Shown one piece after another: positions 9,497 to 18,846 of a stretch of 64,000 nucleotides of DNA. Position 1 is the first letter of the stretch. Each line of letters starts with the position of its first letter. The DNA comes from Methylomonas rapida (GTDB lineage Bacteria > Pseudomonadota > Gammaproteobacteria > Methylococcales > Methylomonadaceae): positions 186,001 through 250,000 of the forward strand of contig NZ_CP113517.1 in NCBI RefSeq assembly GCF_024360925.2, given 5' to 3'. A model generated the notes under the pieces. That model was not told the DNA's origin, ran no database searches, and was given only the letters and a program-made list of their open reading frames with translations. The translations under genes and the position numbers were made by a program.

Positions 9497-9956
9497 AGTC
9501 GTTTTTTACGTTCTGGCGTCCAGCTCCCAAGCCGAGCGCCAGGATTTCGCCTGCAAACTGATCGAAAAAATCTACCGCGGCGGCCAGTCCTGTTATGTGC
9601 TGACCGAGCACGCGGCGCAGGCCGCCGAAGTCGACAAATTACTGTGGACCTTCCGCGCCGGCAGTTTCGTCCCGCATCAGGTTTACCAAGGCGTATTGCC
9701 GGCCTACAAAAACACCATCCTGATCGGCGGCAACGATATTCCCGTGGATTGGCAGAAAATCATCGTCAACCTGTCCACGAACTTCCCCCCAACCGACGCA
9801 CCCACCGAGCGCATCGTCGAAATTCTGGATAACAGCGAAGAAAGCAAACGCGCCGGCCGCCAGCGCTACCGGCATTACCTGGATGCCGGCCTGGAAATCA
9901 TTACCCATAAACAGGAAGCCACGGGTTGGGTGGAGTCGCGGGCGCGCAAGGAATAA
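9483..9956 (+). CDS. holC: DNA polymerase III chi subunit
   Basis: A 157-residue protein matching the HolC family: an N-terminal [23 protein letters not shown] segment, a cysteine-containing strand, and the [13 protein letters not shown] motif typical of chi. Chi links the clamp loader to single-stranded DNA-binding protein at the replication fork. The start is GTG 9483, inside the end of pepA, so the two are probably translationally coupled. The C-terminus is somewhat longer and basic. Confidence 0.92.
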   Translation: MPRPEVVFYVLASSSQAERQDFACKLIEKIYRGGQSCYVLTEHAAQAAEVDKLLWTFRAGSFVPHQVYQGVLPAYKNTILIGGNDIPVDWQKIIVNLSTNFPPTDAPTERIVEILDNSEESKRAGRQRYRHYLDAGLEIITHKQEATGWVESRARKE

Positions 9957-10002
9957 ATGGGCGTTGAGGGGAAAGGGTATAAGCGCCAACTTACGGAGAA
10001 AA

Positions 10003-10017
10003 GATGTACGCACTGCG
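10003..10017. repeat. Short hairpin GTACGCA-C-TGCGTAC
   Basis: A 7-bp inverted repeat with a one-base loop sits 47 bp past holC, directly before repeat copy A. It has no T-tract. It may be part of the repeat unit or an exonuclease-blocking hairpin. Confidence 0.4.
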
Positions 10018-10029
10018 TACCCTACTGAG

Positions 10030-10107
10030 CTTCGAAGCTGGGTTTCATTGTCATCAGCCTGCCGCCGCAAGCCAAGTATTGGCTTATCATCAATTTGCAG
10101 ACATCAG
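10030..10107. repeat. Intergenic repeat copy A, left of the GH5 gene
   Basis: Two conserved blocks, 25 bp (begins CTTCGAAGCTGGG) and about 46 bp (CCGCCGCAAGCCAAG... to GCAGACATCAG), are separated by 7 bp. The second block contains the small hairpin GCCAA-GTA-TTGGC. The same blocks recur in the same orientation at 11683-11766 on the other side of the GH5 gene, so the pair are direct repeats about 1.65 kb apart. Confidence 0.85.
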
Positions 10108-10110
10108 GGC

Positions 10111-11436
10111 TTAATTCGCCATGCCAACAATTTCTGGTTCAGCCTGTTTTTCTAATTTAGCGGAAAAGGCCTGAGTCGGCCGTTTCAGGTTTCGACCTGA
10201 GGTTGCTTTTTGCATGGCGTTGATGACGGTAGGGTTGGGTGAAAAATATTCCGGCGTGTTCCACTGACTCCATTTGTATTTGATCGTGTTGAAATCATCC
10301 GTAGCAACATCGGCAACATTGTTTTGCTCTGCTGCGTTGTACATGCCCCAGTTATTGCGGCCCATCACCTTATAAGACCAAGTTGTCCAGTGGCTGCCGG
10401 TTTCTGTAAATTGCTGAAGTCCGTAATTCCAGGATTCGGCATTTCCGAACAGCGTGAACTCCCCGATAAAATGCGGTACGTTGTATTTTGAACCCCATTT
10501 CTGAGCATCCTGTATCCATCCGTCCACGGCATTCTTCATCACCGTGAAGTCTTCATTGTTTTGCCATTGGTAATAATGCAAAGAATAGACGACGTTTTCC
10601 CAATTTTTCTGTTGGGGATTCGGAAGTGTATCCCACCACCAGATAGCTTCCATGATGATGATATGGTCGGGGTCAATAGCCCGGATAGCTTGATACAGGC
10701 GGTCATAAAGACTAACCACCTGGTCTCCCATCCTTCTGGGAAACGTCTCGGAGGGCTCATTCAGCAGGTCATAACCGGCCACGGCGGCATTATCCTTAAA
10801 ACGCGAGGCAAGAGCTTCCCAAAACTCAACCAGTTGATTCTGATAAAGTGGAGAGGAGTAAAGCAGAGCGCCGTTTTGCCTGCCTGAATGATGGGCGCCG
10901 TTTTGTGACCCCGGCGCACCATGCAGATCAAGAATGGTATAGAGTCCATATTCCAGAGCTTTGTTGACGGTCCATTCTATCCGGGATAAATCAATGGCCC
11001 CGGTCTCATCCAGTCTCCAGTTGCCCTCATCATCCATGTGATTATGGGCATATATCGGTAACCGGATACAGTTGAGACCGGCATCCCTGATGTTCTTGAA
11101 ATCGGTTTCCGTGATCCAGGAATCCCAGTAAGTGTTGTACAGCTCCCAGACAGCCTCTTTACCAAAACGATCGGCAAGAATGTTTCGCGCATCCCACTCG
11201 TTTGATGCTCCGGCTAATGGCGACATCCAGGGTTCATGCCCTCGCCAACCTCCCAGATTGGTGCCGTAAAGATGAGCCTCTTTACCCGCGCCGTAATTGT
11301 CCCTGATATCCATTCCATCCACTTTAAGAAAATCCGAAGCGAAACAACTTAAAGGAGACGATAGCATCAGCGTCCAGAGTAAGGCGGGTCGGCTAGGTAG
11401 ACTTGAGAGAAAACCAGCATTCAGTTTCATAAGCAT
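10111..11436 (-). CDS. Secreted glycoside hydrolase family 5 (exo-beta-1,3-glucanase-like)
   Basis: A 441-residue protein with a signal peptide (to about residue 33, SCFASD) and one GH5 (beta/alpha)8 domain. The likely acid/base is Glu227 in DLLNEPSE and the nucleophile is Glu326 in HFIGEFTLFG. Other GH5 marks are NCIRLPI and SLHYYQWQ. The opening YGTNLGGW followed by EPWMSP resembles the yeast-type exo-1,3-glucanase branch more than endocellulases, but the substrate is inferred. Base composition is visibly AT-richer than holC and pepA, and the gene is bracketed by direct repeats, so it looks acquired. The start (11436 or 11430) lacks a clear ribosome site. Confidence 0.83.
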   Translation of the reverse strand: MLMKLNAGFLSSLPSRPALLWTLMLSSPLSCFASDFLKVDGMDIRDNYGAGKEAHLYGTNLGGWRGHEPWMSPLAGASNEWDARNILADRFGKEAVWELYNTYWDSWITETDFKNIRDAGLNCIRLPIYAHNHMDDEGNWRLDETGAIDLSRIEWTVNKALEYGLYTILDLHGAPGSQNGAHHSGRQNGALLYSSPLYQNQLVEFWEALASRFKDNAAVAGYDLLNEPSETFPRRMGDQVVSLYDRLYQAIRAIDPDHIIIMEAIWWWDTLPNPQQKNWENVVYSLHYYQWQNNEDFTVMKNAVDGWIQDAQKWGSKYNVPHFIGEFTLFGNAESWNYGLQQFTETGSHWTTWSYKVMGRNNWGMYNAAEQNNVADVATDDFNTIKYKWSQWNTPEYFSPNPTVINAMQKATSGRNLKRPTQAFSAKLEKQAEPEIVGMAN

Positions 11437-11585
11437 GAATATAGCATAGTTAGTTAAAGCCTCTACCCAACTTCACCCGAGTTATAAATAAATCGATTGT
11501 GCGTCTTGTAGGCTGATGACATGGACTCCCCCTTACCTCTAACCGGTGTCACAATGCACCAGGCAAATTAAACAGGGCAAAGGGT

Positions 11586-11618
11586 CGTAGGCTGTGAAGA
11601 GCAGAGCGAAACCCAGCG
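11586..11618. repeat. Methanotroph-style intergenic repeat fragment
   Basis: The segment GTAGGCTGTGAAGAGCAGAG followed by CGAAACCCAGCGG resembles the widespread intergenic repeats of the form GTAGGGTGTG..GAAACCCA. It lies upstream of the GH5 gene. A related fragment occurs at about 32820-32850. The match is by eye and imperfect. Confidence 0.4.
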
Positions 11619-11682
11619 GAAGGTTTGAAATGACCGAGCTTGATCGCACAAACGACTCTCTGGATTTGAAAAAACCTATTGG

Positions 11683-11766
11683 CTTCGAAGCTGGGTTTCA
11701 TTGTCATTCAACCCTGTCTACCGCCGCAAGCCAAGCATTGGCTTATCATCAATTTGCAGACATCAG
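11683..11766. repeat. Intergenic repeat copy B, right of the GH5 gene
   Basis: The second copy of the repeat at 10030-10107, in the same orientation. The two conserved blocks are nearly identical (one A/G-type difference inside the GCCAAGCATTGGC hairpin) but the spacer is six bases longer. The interval 11437-11838 contains this copy, the fragment at 11586 and the palindrome at 11791, and no supportable gene. Confidence 0.85.
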
Positions 11767-11790
11767 CAAAACTCGATCGCTTGTCGCCTT

Positions 11791-11824
11791 TGGCTCGCTA
11801 TGGATAGCTATCCATAGCGAGCCA
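11791..11824. repeat. Perfect 34-bp palindrome
   Basis: TGGCTCGCTATGGATAG is followed immediately by its exact reverse complement, giving 17+17 bp with no spacer. It lies 15 bp beyond the stop codon of the GIDE-like gene. There is no T-tract on either strand, so it is not a standard intrinsic terminator. Confidence 0.9.
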
Positions 11825-11838
11825 AATCTACCAAACGT

Positions 11839-12801
11839 TCACCTGGACACCACTCGTTCCAAAAGCTCGCGGTACAGCGTCCCGCCGGAATGAAACACCA
11901 GGTAGTGTCCCGCCGCCGTCAGCAGCGCCAGAATCAGTACGAATATCAGCGTTTGGCCAAGCCCTCTCGCCGCGGTCTGCGCCGCCGAGCCGGGTGTCAT
12001 GGCGTGCTGGGCCGTAGCGGGGCCGTAACCGACGTCCAGTCGCGGGGGATTGGCGCGGTAGGTCGCCACCACGGTTACTTCGGTATCAGCCGTCAATACC
12101 CGCTCGCGCAGCAACCAGTGTTGTTGCGCCAACCGTTGCCGATACTGTTCGACGCTTCCCCGCCCGTCCTCCATGCCAAGCGCCTGTCGGGCCAGTCGAT
12201 TTATCAGATGCGTCGGCAGGTTGCCCGACTCGCCGGAGAAGGCGGCACGCGCCGTATCCATGTCAACCGACGAAAGATCCGGCGCTGCGTCCCATGCCGT
12301 GCCCGCCAGATGGTTTGCGGCCCGCTCGAAATGCTCCACGCCGAAAAACTGCTGTTCCGGGATGTCGGCAAACGTGGGTACGCCGGCCAAGGCAATGTTT
12401 CCGGATGCGGTCTCCAACGCGCATGGTGCCAGAGCTATGCCCCGAAACGAAGGCCTGGACTGCCGGTTCACCGCGTCCCAGTGTGGCGCCGTGGCGTTGT
12501 AGCTAAGCAGCAAAACCTCGCGTCCGCTGAACGGCGCCCGCAACAGCGGACCCAAGGCCCGCAGCACGCCGCCGATCCGCACCCTCTGCCCGTCCCGCCA
12601 GGAAAGGGGATCAGTCTCGGGTGTGGCTTGGGTTCTCCAAGCTTCCAGTACTCCCTGAAAACTGCCAAGCAGCAGCGTCACCCCCATCGCCAGCAATAGC
12701 GCCGGAATCCAGGCATGGGGCAGATTCAGCGCGTCGATGGCCATGCTTTCCAGCCCAAACGCCGTGGCAAATACCGCCAGCAAAATCAGGCAACCTTTCA
12801 T
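11839..12801 (-). CDS. Membrane protein with GIDE-like (MULAN-type) domain
   Basis: A 320-residue protein with N-terminal membrane segments (about 2-20 and 28-50), a soluble middle, and a C-terminal helix (about 275-298, LIFVLILALLTAAGHYLVF). The segment RIGGVLRALGPLLRAPFSGREVLLLSY resembles the GIDE domain of MULAN-type membrane proteins (pattern G-x-L-x-x-x-x-P-L-x-A-P-x-S-G-R). The identification is tentative. High GC. It is third in a same-strand set with an unknown membrane protein and a DUF3592 protein, suggesting a shared envelope role that cannot be specified. GGAG lies 11 bp before the ATG. Confidence 0.6.
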   Translation of the reverse strand: MKGCLILLAVFATAFGLESMAIDALNLPHAWIPALLLAMGVTLLLGSFQGVLEAWRTQATPETDPLSWRDGQRVRIGGVLRALGPLLRAPFSGREVLLLSYNATAPHWDAVNRQSRPSFRGIALAPCALETASGNIALAGVPTFADIPEQQFFGVEHFERAANHLAGTAWDAAPDLSSVDMDTARAAFSGESGNLPTHLINRLARQALGMEDGRGSVEQYRQRLAQQHWLLRERVLTADTEVTVVATYRANPPRLDVGYGPATAQHAMTPGSAAQTAARGLGQTLIFVLILALLTAAGHYLVFHSGGTLYRELLERVVSR

Positions 12802-12974
12802 CTTTAGGTTTACTCCGAATGAGTCAATTGGAACGCGTCACGCTATCCGCATTTTTGGGAAACGAGTCGGGGTACTGCCAGACCGCGAAGAGATTTTTCC
12901 TTTTGCAAGCACTATGCGAGCACAGGCAAAATGAATCAATCCCTTTGATTGACCCAGTTGTGTGCGATAAGGGC

Positions 12975-13727
12975 TCAATGGGCGTTGGCAGCGCTGCCTT
13001 CGGCATACCCGGAGAGATCGAACGACGCCAGCGTGCCGCGACCGAGCACCTCCACGCGCCAGCGGCGCGACCGCGGTTTACGGCTTTCGCCGCCGATCAG
13101 CCGGGGTTTCATGAACGGAAGGGTGACGAAGGTCGCGCCGCGACCGGTCCCGTCGGCGCGCTCGATAAACGCCGCCAATGGTTTGAGTCTGCTTGGGAAA
13201 GCAAGCGTGAACTCGAAGTGCCCGGAGTCAATTATTGCCAGATCGCTGCTGGCGACCCGGGCGGATTCGATTGGGATCAGCCTTGGTTTGCGCTGAATGT
13301 CGCCTACATGTTCGACGGCGTAGACATCCTCGCACACAAGTTCGACCCGCGGGGCATGTCCGTCCAGACGAGCCACCGCGCCGGGGCCTAGCCGTATTGC
13401 GCCCACGAGCCGGCCGCCCTGACGCAACCGGCTGCCCGGCTTCACTTCGAGCATGGCAGCGCCGCCACGACGCAGGCTGAAAGCGGTGAATAGGGCGCGC
13501 GCCACCCGCCAGAGTATCGCCACTAGGGCCAAGCCCAGCATCAGGCTGAACGGATTGAGATAGGACTCTTCCGCCAAAAGCGCCAAAATCTCCTGGAGGG
13601 CGTAGCCGTTCCACCAAAGTACGCCTGCCGGGAGCACGATCGCCACGACCAGGATCAAGACCTCTTCCCAGTCGGCAGCGATGCGGCCGCCCCGCTCGTC
13701 AGCGATTTCAAAAGGCAAGGGCTGCAT
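12975..13727 (-). CDS. Membrane protein of unknown function
   Basis: A 250-residue protein with two N-terminal membrane helices (about residues 24-40 and 58-85), then a soluble beta-rich region of about 150 residues. The soluble part has features of an arrestin/C2-like sandwich: PGSRLRQGGRLVGAIRLGP near its start and RRWRVEVLGRGTLASFDLSGY near its end. That fold is a guess. It lies between the GIDE-like and DUF3592 genes on the same strand, with gaps of about 170 and 330 bp, so co-transcription is uncertain. High GC like its neighbours. Confidence 0.6.
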   Translation of the reverse strand: MQPLPFEIADERGGRIAADWEEVLILVVAIVLPAGVLWWNGYALQEILALLAEESYLNPFSLMLGLALVAILWRVARALFTAFSLRRGGAAMLEVKPGSRLRQGGRLVGAIRLGPGAVARLDGHAPRVELVCEDVYAVEHVGDIQRKPRLIPIESARVASSDLAIIDSGHFEFTLAFPSRLKPLAAFIERADGTGRGATFVTLPFMKPRLIGGESRKPRSRRWRVEVLGRGTLASFDLSGYAEGSAANAH

Positions 13728-14058
13728 GGTGCCTGGACCATTTGGTCAAATTTCCAAACGCCGAAAGAGCGGTCCTCATGATATTCGAAGCCTTGTTTTT
13801 GTTTACATGAATCATTCAATACACCATAAGACGCAAGACCAAGCCCTCTTCAATAGGACAAATAAAAATCCAATATAAAACAGTCGCTTAAAAATCGTTG
13901 GCACTTGAGTTTGGCGCAGCACGACATGTAGCTTATGGGTTTAGTTGTTAAATTCGGGATGGCTTGATCGTAGCACATCAAGCGTAATACCTTGATACGA
14001 AAAACGAAGCCTGCTTTCTTGTAACCGGTGTAGCGATCAGGCGCAATCTGAATCTCCG
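13728..14058. other. AT-rich 331-bp gap without a supportable gene
   Basis: The interval is clearly AT-richer than the GC-rich genes on both sides. A short frame runs through it on the minus strand (13850-14113) but overlaps the 3' end of the DUF3592 gene and has no recognisable motif or ribosome site. No repeat, terminator or RNA gene was recognised. Confidence 0.5.
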
Positions 14059-15039
14059 TCAGCGCAAGGCGATCATGCCGGCCGCAAGCACCAACAGTAA
14101 CGCCAGCACCCAAGGCACCCAGCCGCCGTAGGCACGCGTTTCCAGCAATGCCAGCGCGGGATTGGCCGGATCATAATGGACGGTGACCCTGTCACCCGGC
14201 CGGTAAGGGCGGATGCGCTGGCGCGCGAAGGCGTCGAAGGTGGCATAGACCCGGCCGCCGAGGCTTATCCGCGTACCACGATATTCGACGTTGGCGACCG
14301 TGTAGCGATATACCACATCCGGGCGGAACAAGCGCTGCCAGCGCATGCTGATGGTGGAGTGATGGGGGTTGTGTTCCAGGGACATGAACTTATCCACGAT
14401 TGCGCTCTCGATATGTCCCTCTGTGATCGGCCATGCCTGTGCGTCGCGGACCTGGCGGCGCAGAGCCTCGCCCATCAGCATCAGAAACGCCGCCAGACCC
14501 AGGCAGGCGGCGACCGGCACCGCGCGCGCCGGATCGCTCAGCTTGGTCTCGAGGCTGGTGGCCAATTTGTCAAAGCCCATGCCGCCACCCACCGCCAGCG
14601 CGACCAGCACCAGGAGGAAGATGATCATCGTGCGCCACACGCCTTCCGGCGCATCTCGCTCCAGTACCGCCTCGGATGGGGCAGCCGGGTTGTAGTACAC
14701 GGTGACGCTGCAGCCGCGCGGGTATCGGCCCAGCGTGCCGGCCACGTCATGATCACCGAGATCCTCACCGATGCCGACGCGCTGGCCGGTGTAACGCTTG
14801 CCGTTCACCCGGTATTCGTAACGGATGTCGGCGAAGTTACGGATCTGCTCGTCGCCGCCCTTTTCCGCGCCGAAGCGTGTCTGTGCGGTCCTCAGCCGCC
14901 GTGACACCGCCTTGGCACTGATCACTTTGCCGTTGGTCTGCAGCCAATTGGCGGCCTTGTGGACCTGGTAGAACTTGTAACCGATGGCGAAGACAATCAG
15001 GCCGATCATCAGCGCACCGGTGATATAGATGACTTCCAT
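14059..15039 (-). CDS. DUF3592 protein with two tandem domains
   Basis: A 326-residue membrane protein with two copies of a DUF3592-like unit, each of the form ..RYEYRVNGKRYTGQR..., then ..RYPRGCSVTVYYNPAAPSEAVLE in copy 1 and VVYRYTVANVEYRGTRISLGG...YRPGDRVTVHYDPANPALALLE in copy 2. Hydrophobic helices lie at the N-terminus (about 4-22), in the middle (about 135-200) and at the C-terminus (about 305-325). The domain is common in bacterial membrane proteins of unknown function. ATG 15039 is chosen because GGGAGAC precedes it; an upstream in-frame start has no ribosome site. Confidence 0.78.
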   Translation of the reverse strand: MEVIYITGALMIGLIVFAIGYKFYQVHKAANWLQTNGKVISAKAVSRRLRTAQTRFGAEKGGDEQIRNFADIRYEYRVNGKRYTGQRVGIGEDLGDHDVAGTLGRYPRGCSVTVYYNPAAPSEAVLERDAPEGVWRTMIIFLLVLVALAVGGGMGFDKLATSLETKLSDPARAVPVAACLGLAAFLMLMGEALRRQVRDAQAWPITEGHIESAIVDKFMSLEHNPHHSTISMRWQRLFRPDVVYRYTVANVEYRGTRISLGGRVYATFDAFARQRIRPYRPGDRVTVHYDPANPALALLETRAYGGWVPWVLALLLVLAAGMIALR

Positions 15040-15077
15040 CGTGTCTCCCGGATATGCGAAACCAAAGTTACGGAGAT

Positions 15078-15440
15078 GACTCGTTCCCACGCGCAGCTTC
15101 AAGGCCATTACGCTGAAAGTCATTATTGGAGCGACGCCTTCGTCGCGACGAGGGTGTCGCTCCAGAAAACTTTCATTTGCCGGGATGATGTCGAGCCTTC
15201 ATGGGCGTCAAGTTAAGAAAAACACGTCGTTCCGGCAGGGTTTGCCGAAACCCAGTAGCCAAGGACGGCAGAGGCCTTTTACTTCCCTGTGAACTGGATA
15301 CCGGCAATCCATGCCGGTATGACGCCTTAACTTAATGGCAGTGACGCGCAGCATGGTGACACCGTGCTTGTTCGTGTCGCGGAACAGGCATCGCTGTAGG
15401 GTTGATCCGCATTCCCACGCGACGCGCGGGAACGAGAAAA
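15078..15440. repeat. Mosaic of intergenic repeat families
   Basis: Several different hairpin elements lie side by side. At about 15080 is CTCGTTCCCACGCGCAG. At 15126-15163 is GGAGCGAC...GTCGCTCC (8-bp arms). At 15292-15321 is ACTGGATACCGGCAATCCAT continuing to GCCGGTATGACG. At about 15411-15437 is TTCCCACGCGACGCGCGGGAACGAG. Such units are common between genes of this bacterial group. The 15124-15472 gap holds these and no gene. Confidence 0.7.
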
Positions 15441-15472
15441 AACCAGCGGCCGCCATTGATTTCGATTATTCG

Positions 15473-17644
15473 TCATTCCACCGTTCCCTGCAAGCGCGTG
15501 ATCCAGGCCTGTTTCGCCGCCGGATCGACATGAAACGCCAGCGCGGTCGGTTTATGCAATAGACCTTCCTCGCCGGAGGCGTTGGGGTTGAGCTGGCGCT
15601 TTTGCACGAAATCCACCAGGCGTTTCAGGTTGTATATCAACAGCACCCGATTGTGCTCGCTGCCTCTATAGACTAGATAGCCTACGTTGTCTTCGCTCAG
15701 GCCCGGATTGCGGGCTATCAGGGCTTGCAAACTTGCTTCGTTGCCCTGGGCCAGATTTTTCAGTATCGAATCCTTGTGCCGGCTCATCATGGTGAGGCAA
15801 TGCTGCGCCAGTGTGCCGTTGATTTGCTGCTGTTGCAGGTGTTCGACATCCTCGTCGTACAATAAAAAACTTTCCGCGACCAGATAATGTTGATCGCGCT
15901 CGCCGTCGTTGGCGAACAGCGACAGTTTCGCCAGTGCTGCATCCTGCAAGGCTTGCAGAAAGGACTGCGGCGAACGGATGTGTTTGTCTATCGTCACCAC
16001 CCAGGGCAGGGCGCGGCCGGTGGCTTCGAAGCGGGCCTTGACGCTGCCGATCACGCCGGAACGCGACAATTCCTGCTCACGGCCGGCTGGCTTGACCAGA
16101 AAGGCGTCGACCGCAGTGATCTGGGTATGGAAACCGGCGGCCTGGAATTGACCGATCACGCCGGAATAGCGCGGCTGATAGGGAATGCCGGTGCCGTCGT
16201 ACAGGAGATTGATCTTGCGTTGACGGGCATGTTCCGCGACCAGATCGCGCAATCGGTTGGCGAAGGGTTCCACATAGACGTAATCGTCACTGTGATGGTC
16301 GGCGGCCGTCAGCAGGCAATACAGATCGCTGAGCTTGCGGAATTCGTCGAGTGAAGCGATGACGAAATTCTCGCCGCATTGAGCGCGGGCGATTTCTTCG
16401 ACCGCCGTTTTACCGGCTCCGGCCCCGCCCATGCACATGAACAATCTGGGCTTATCGGCCGGAATTTTGTCGGTGAATATCTTTTCCAGGGCGCGTTGCA
16501 GGGCTTGGTTGATCTTGGTCAGGCGCTGGTAGGCGATTTCCACCGTGCGGCGCAGGCGTGTTTCGCCTTGGGTGGCGGCCAGCATCTTGTTTTTTAATGT
16601 CGGGTTATCGGCCAAGGTGAACACCGTGGCGGATTCGCCGGCGAATTGCTTGATCAAGTCCAGCAACTCGGCGTGGCTGGGTGGGCGCAGACTGGTCAGG
16701 ATGTTGATGTCCAGGCAAAACAACGGCGCCACGCCGTCTTCACGCACCGGAATGCAATCGATGGCGATCTTGCCGGGCGCGCGCAATTCTTCGGTGCCGG
16801 GCAGGAAGCCTATGACTTTTTCGGACACGCTCAATGGGTTGTCGACGAAATGCTGGCCGGTGATGAATTTGTCCACTTCGATGCTGCTCAGGGGCACCAG
16901 GCCGCCATTGACCGTGACGATGCACTCCACGCCGTCGGAGGTGGTATGCGACAGAAACGGAATGCCCTGCAAGAAGCGTTTGTTTTCCGGCCATTTGCCA
17001 TAGCCGTTGGCCTGGTTGAGCAGGCTGCGGGTGCGCGTTGGGTCCAGCGCATGCCTAAAAGCCTGAGTGATCGCGGCATGATCGCTGTCGGGATCGTGTA
17101 GGGCCGCGGTGTCCTCCGGCGTCAGGCGGCGGAAGTCTATGCCCTGTTCGTAGACGGCCTTGAAGGCCGGCAGATTGCCCAATGCGGTGATGAAAAAGTC
17201 CAGCGTGATGCGGTTGCCGTAGGAATAAGGCCGGATGCAGCGCAAATCCTGGTACAGCCTGGCCATGCGTTCGGCGATGTCCTCGCAATGGATGACAAAG
17301 CCGTTGTTGTCGAAAATCGCGCTGTGGCGTTTGCTGCTGTCGCCGTCCAATACCAGGCGCTCGATGACGATGCGAAACTGCTTGCGTTTGTCCTTGTCCA
17401 GCATGGTGCCGGGCCGGTGATTGACGGTGACTTGTTCCCGCCAGTCGCTGAACATTTCCCGGTGGATGCGGGAGAACAAACCGGTCATATAGGTGACGCG
17501 CTTGGTCTGGTCGTGGGAGACGGTCGCCTCCAGTTCCTGCAGCAGTTTGGACAACAGCCGCGTACCCTGGGCAATCGCCAGCGCCGTGCGCAGGCGCTTC
17601 AGTTGCCGGTAGGCCGGGATGCGCCGGTGGGGGTTTTGACTCAT
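15473..17644 (-). CDS. Zeta-toxin-like P-loop kinase with degenerate Fic-like N-terminal part
   Basis: A 723-residue protein. Residues ~400-515 match a zeta toxin/AAA_33 kinase: P-loop GGAGAGKT (406-413), SLDEFRK (431-437), and a strand ending in LLYDGTG (to ~486). Zeta kinases phosphorylate UDP-N-acetyl sugars, though large chromosomal versions may act on other targets. Residues ~135-160 (IRPYSYGNRITLDFF) resemble the Fic motif HPFxxGNGRT, but the catalytic His is Arg and the second Gly is displaced, so AMPylation is doubtful. The remaining ~200 C-terminal residues are unassigned. No epsilon-like antitoxin is adjacent. The start is ATG 17644 with AGGAAGG upstream. Confidence 0.7.
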   Translation of the reverse strand: MSQNPHRRIPAYRQLKRLRTALAIAQGTRLLSKLLQELEATVSHDQTKRVTYMTGLFSRIHREMFSDWREQVTVNHRPGTMLDKDKRKQFRIVIERLVLDGDSSKRHSAIFDNNGFVIHCEDIAERMARLYQDLRCIRPYSYGNRITLDFFITALGNLPAFKAVYEQGIDFRRLTPEDTAALHDPDSDHAAITQAFRHALDPTRTRSLLNQANGYGKWPENKRFLQGIPFLSHTTSDGVECIVTVNGGLVPLSSIEVDKFITGQHFVDNPLSVSEKVIGFLPGTEELRAPGKIAIDCIPVREDGVAPLFCLDINILTSLRPPSHAELLDLIKQFAGESATVFTLADNPTLKNKMLAATQGETRLRRTVEIAYQRLTKINQALQRALEKIFTDKIPADKPRLFMCMGGAGAGKTAVEEIARAQCGENFVIASLDEFRKLSDLYCLLTAADHHSDDYVYVEPFANRLRDLVAEHARQRKINLLYDGTGIPYQPRYSGVIGQFQAAGFHTQITAVDAFLVKPAGREQELSRSGVIGSVKARFEATGRALPWVVTIDKHIRSPQSFLQALQDAALAKLSLFANDGERDQHYLVAESFLLYDEDVEHLQQQQINGTLAQHCLTMMSRHKDSILKNLAQGNEASLQALIARNPGLSEDNVGYLVYRGSEHNRVLLIYNLKRLVDFVQKRQLNPNASGEEGLLHKPTALAFHVDPAAKQAWITRLQGTVE

Positions 17645-17785
17645 ATTATCCTTCCTCTCGCTGGCCCTGCTCTTGCTTGGCGGGCTCCGCATCGTTCTAA
17701 TAATTATTCTGAGCCTTTTCCGTGGCTTGCCGTCTATCCTGCGGCCTCCCGTTGAGCTTCATGTCATTCAACACATCTTACGCTC

Positions 17786-18712
<927 letters not shown>

Positions 18713-18786
18713 TCATCGAATGAATTGCAGCCGACGAAACTACCAGCTTTTGTAGGTTTTGCACAAATTTAAAACTCAGCGGAGTG

Positions 18787-18804
18787 AAAAAGCTTTAGCT
18801 TTTT
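18787..18804. repeat. AAAAAGCT-TT-AGCTTTTT hairpin
   Basis: An 8-bp perfect inverted repeat lies in the divergent hemF/DUF3365 intergenic region, about 40 bp before the latter's start. It could be a regulator binding site or a terminator for readthrough. The sequence alone does not distinguish these. Confidence 0.4.
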
Positions 18805-18846
18805 CTGGTTAACAATTTGTTACAACAGATTTTTACGGAGTCAGCG

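Noticed and set aside
13850..14113. Minus-strand frame of 87 codons in the AT-rich gap
   Set aside because: It runs into the DUF3592 3' end, has no ribosome site or motif, and its residues are not recognised.
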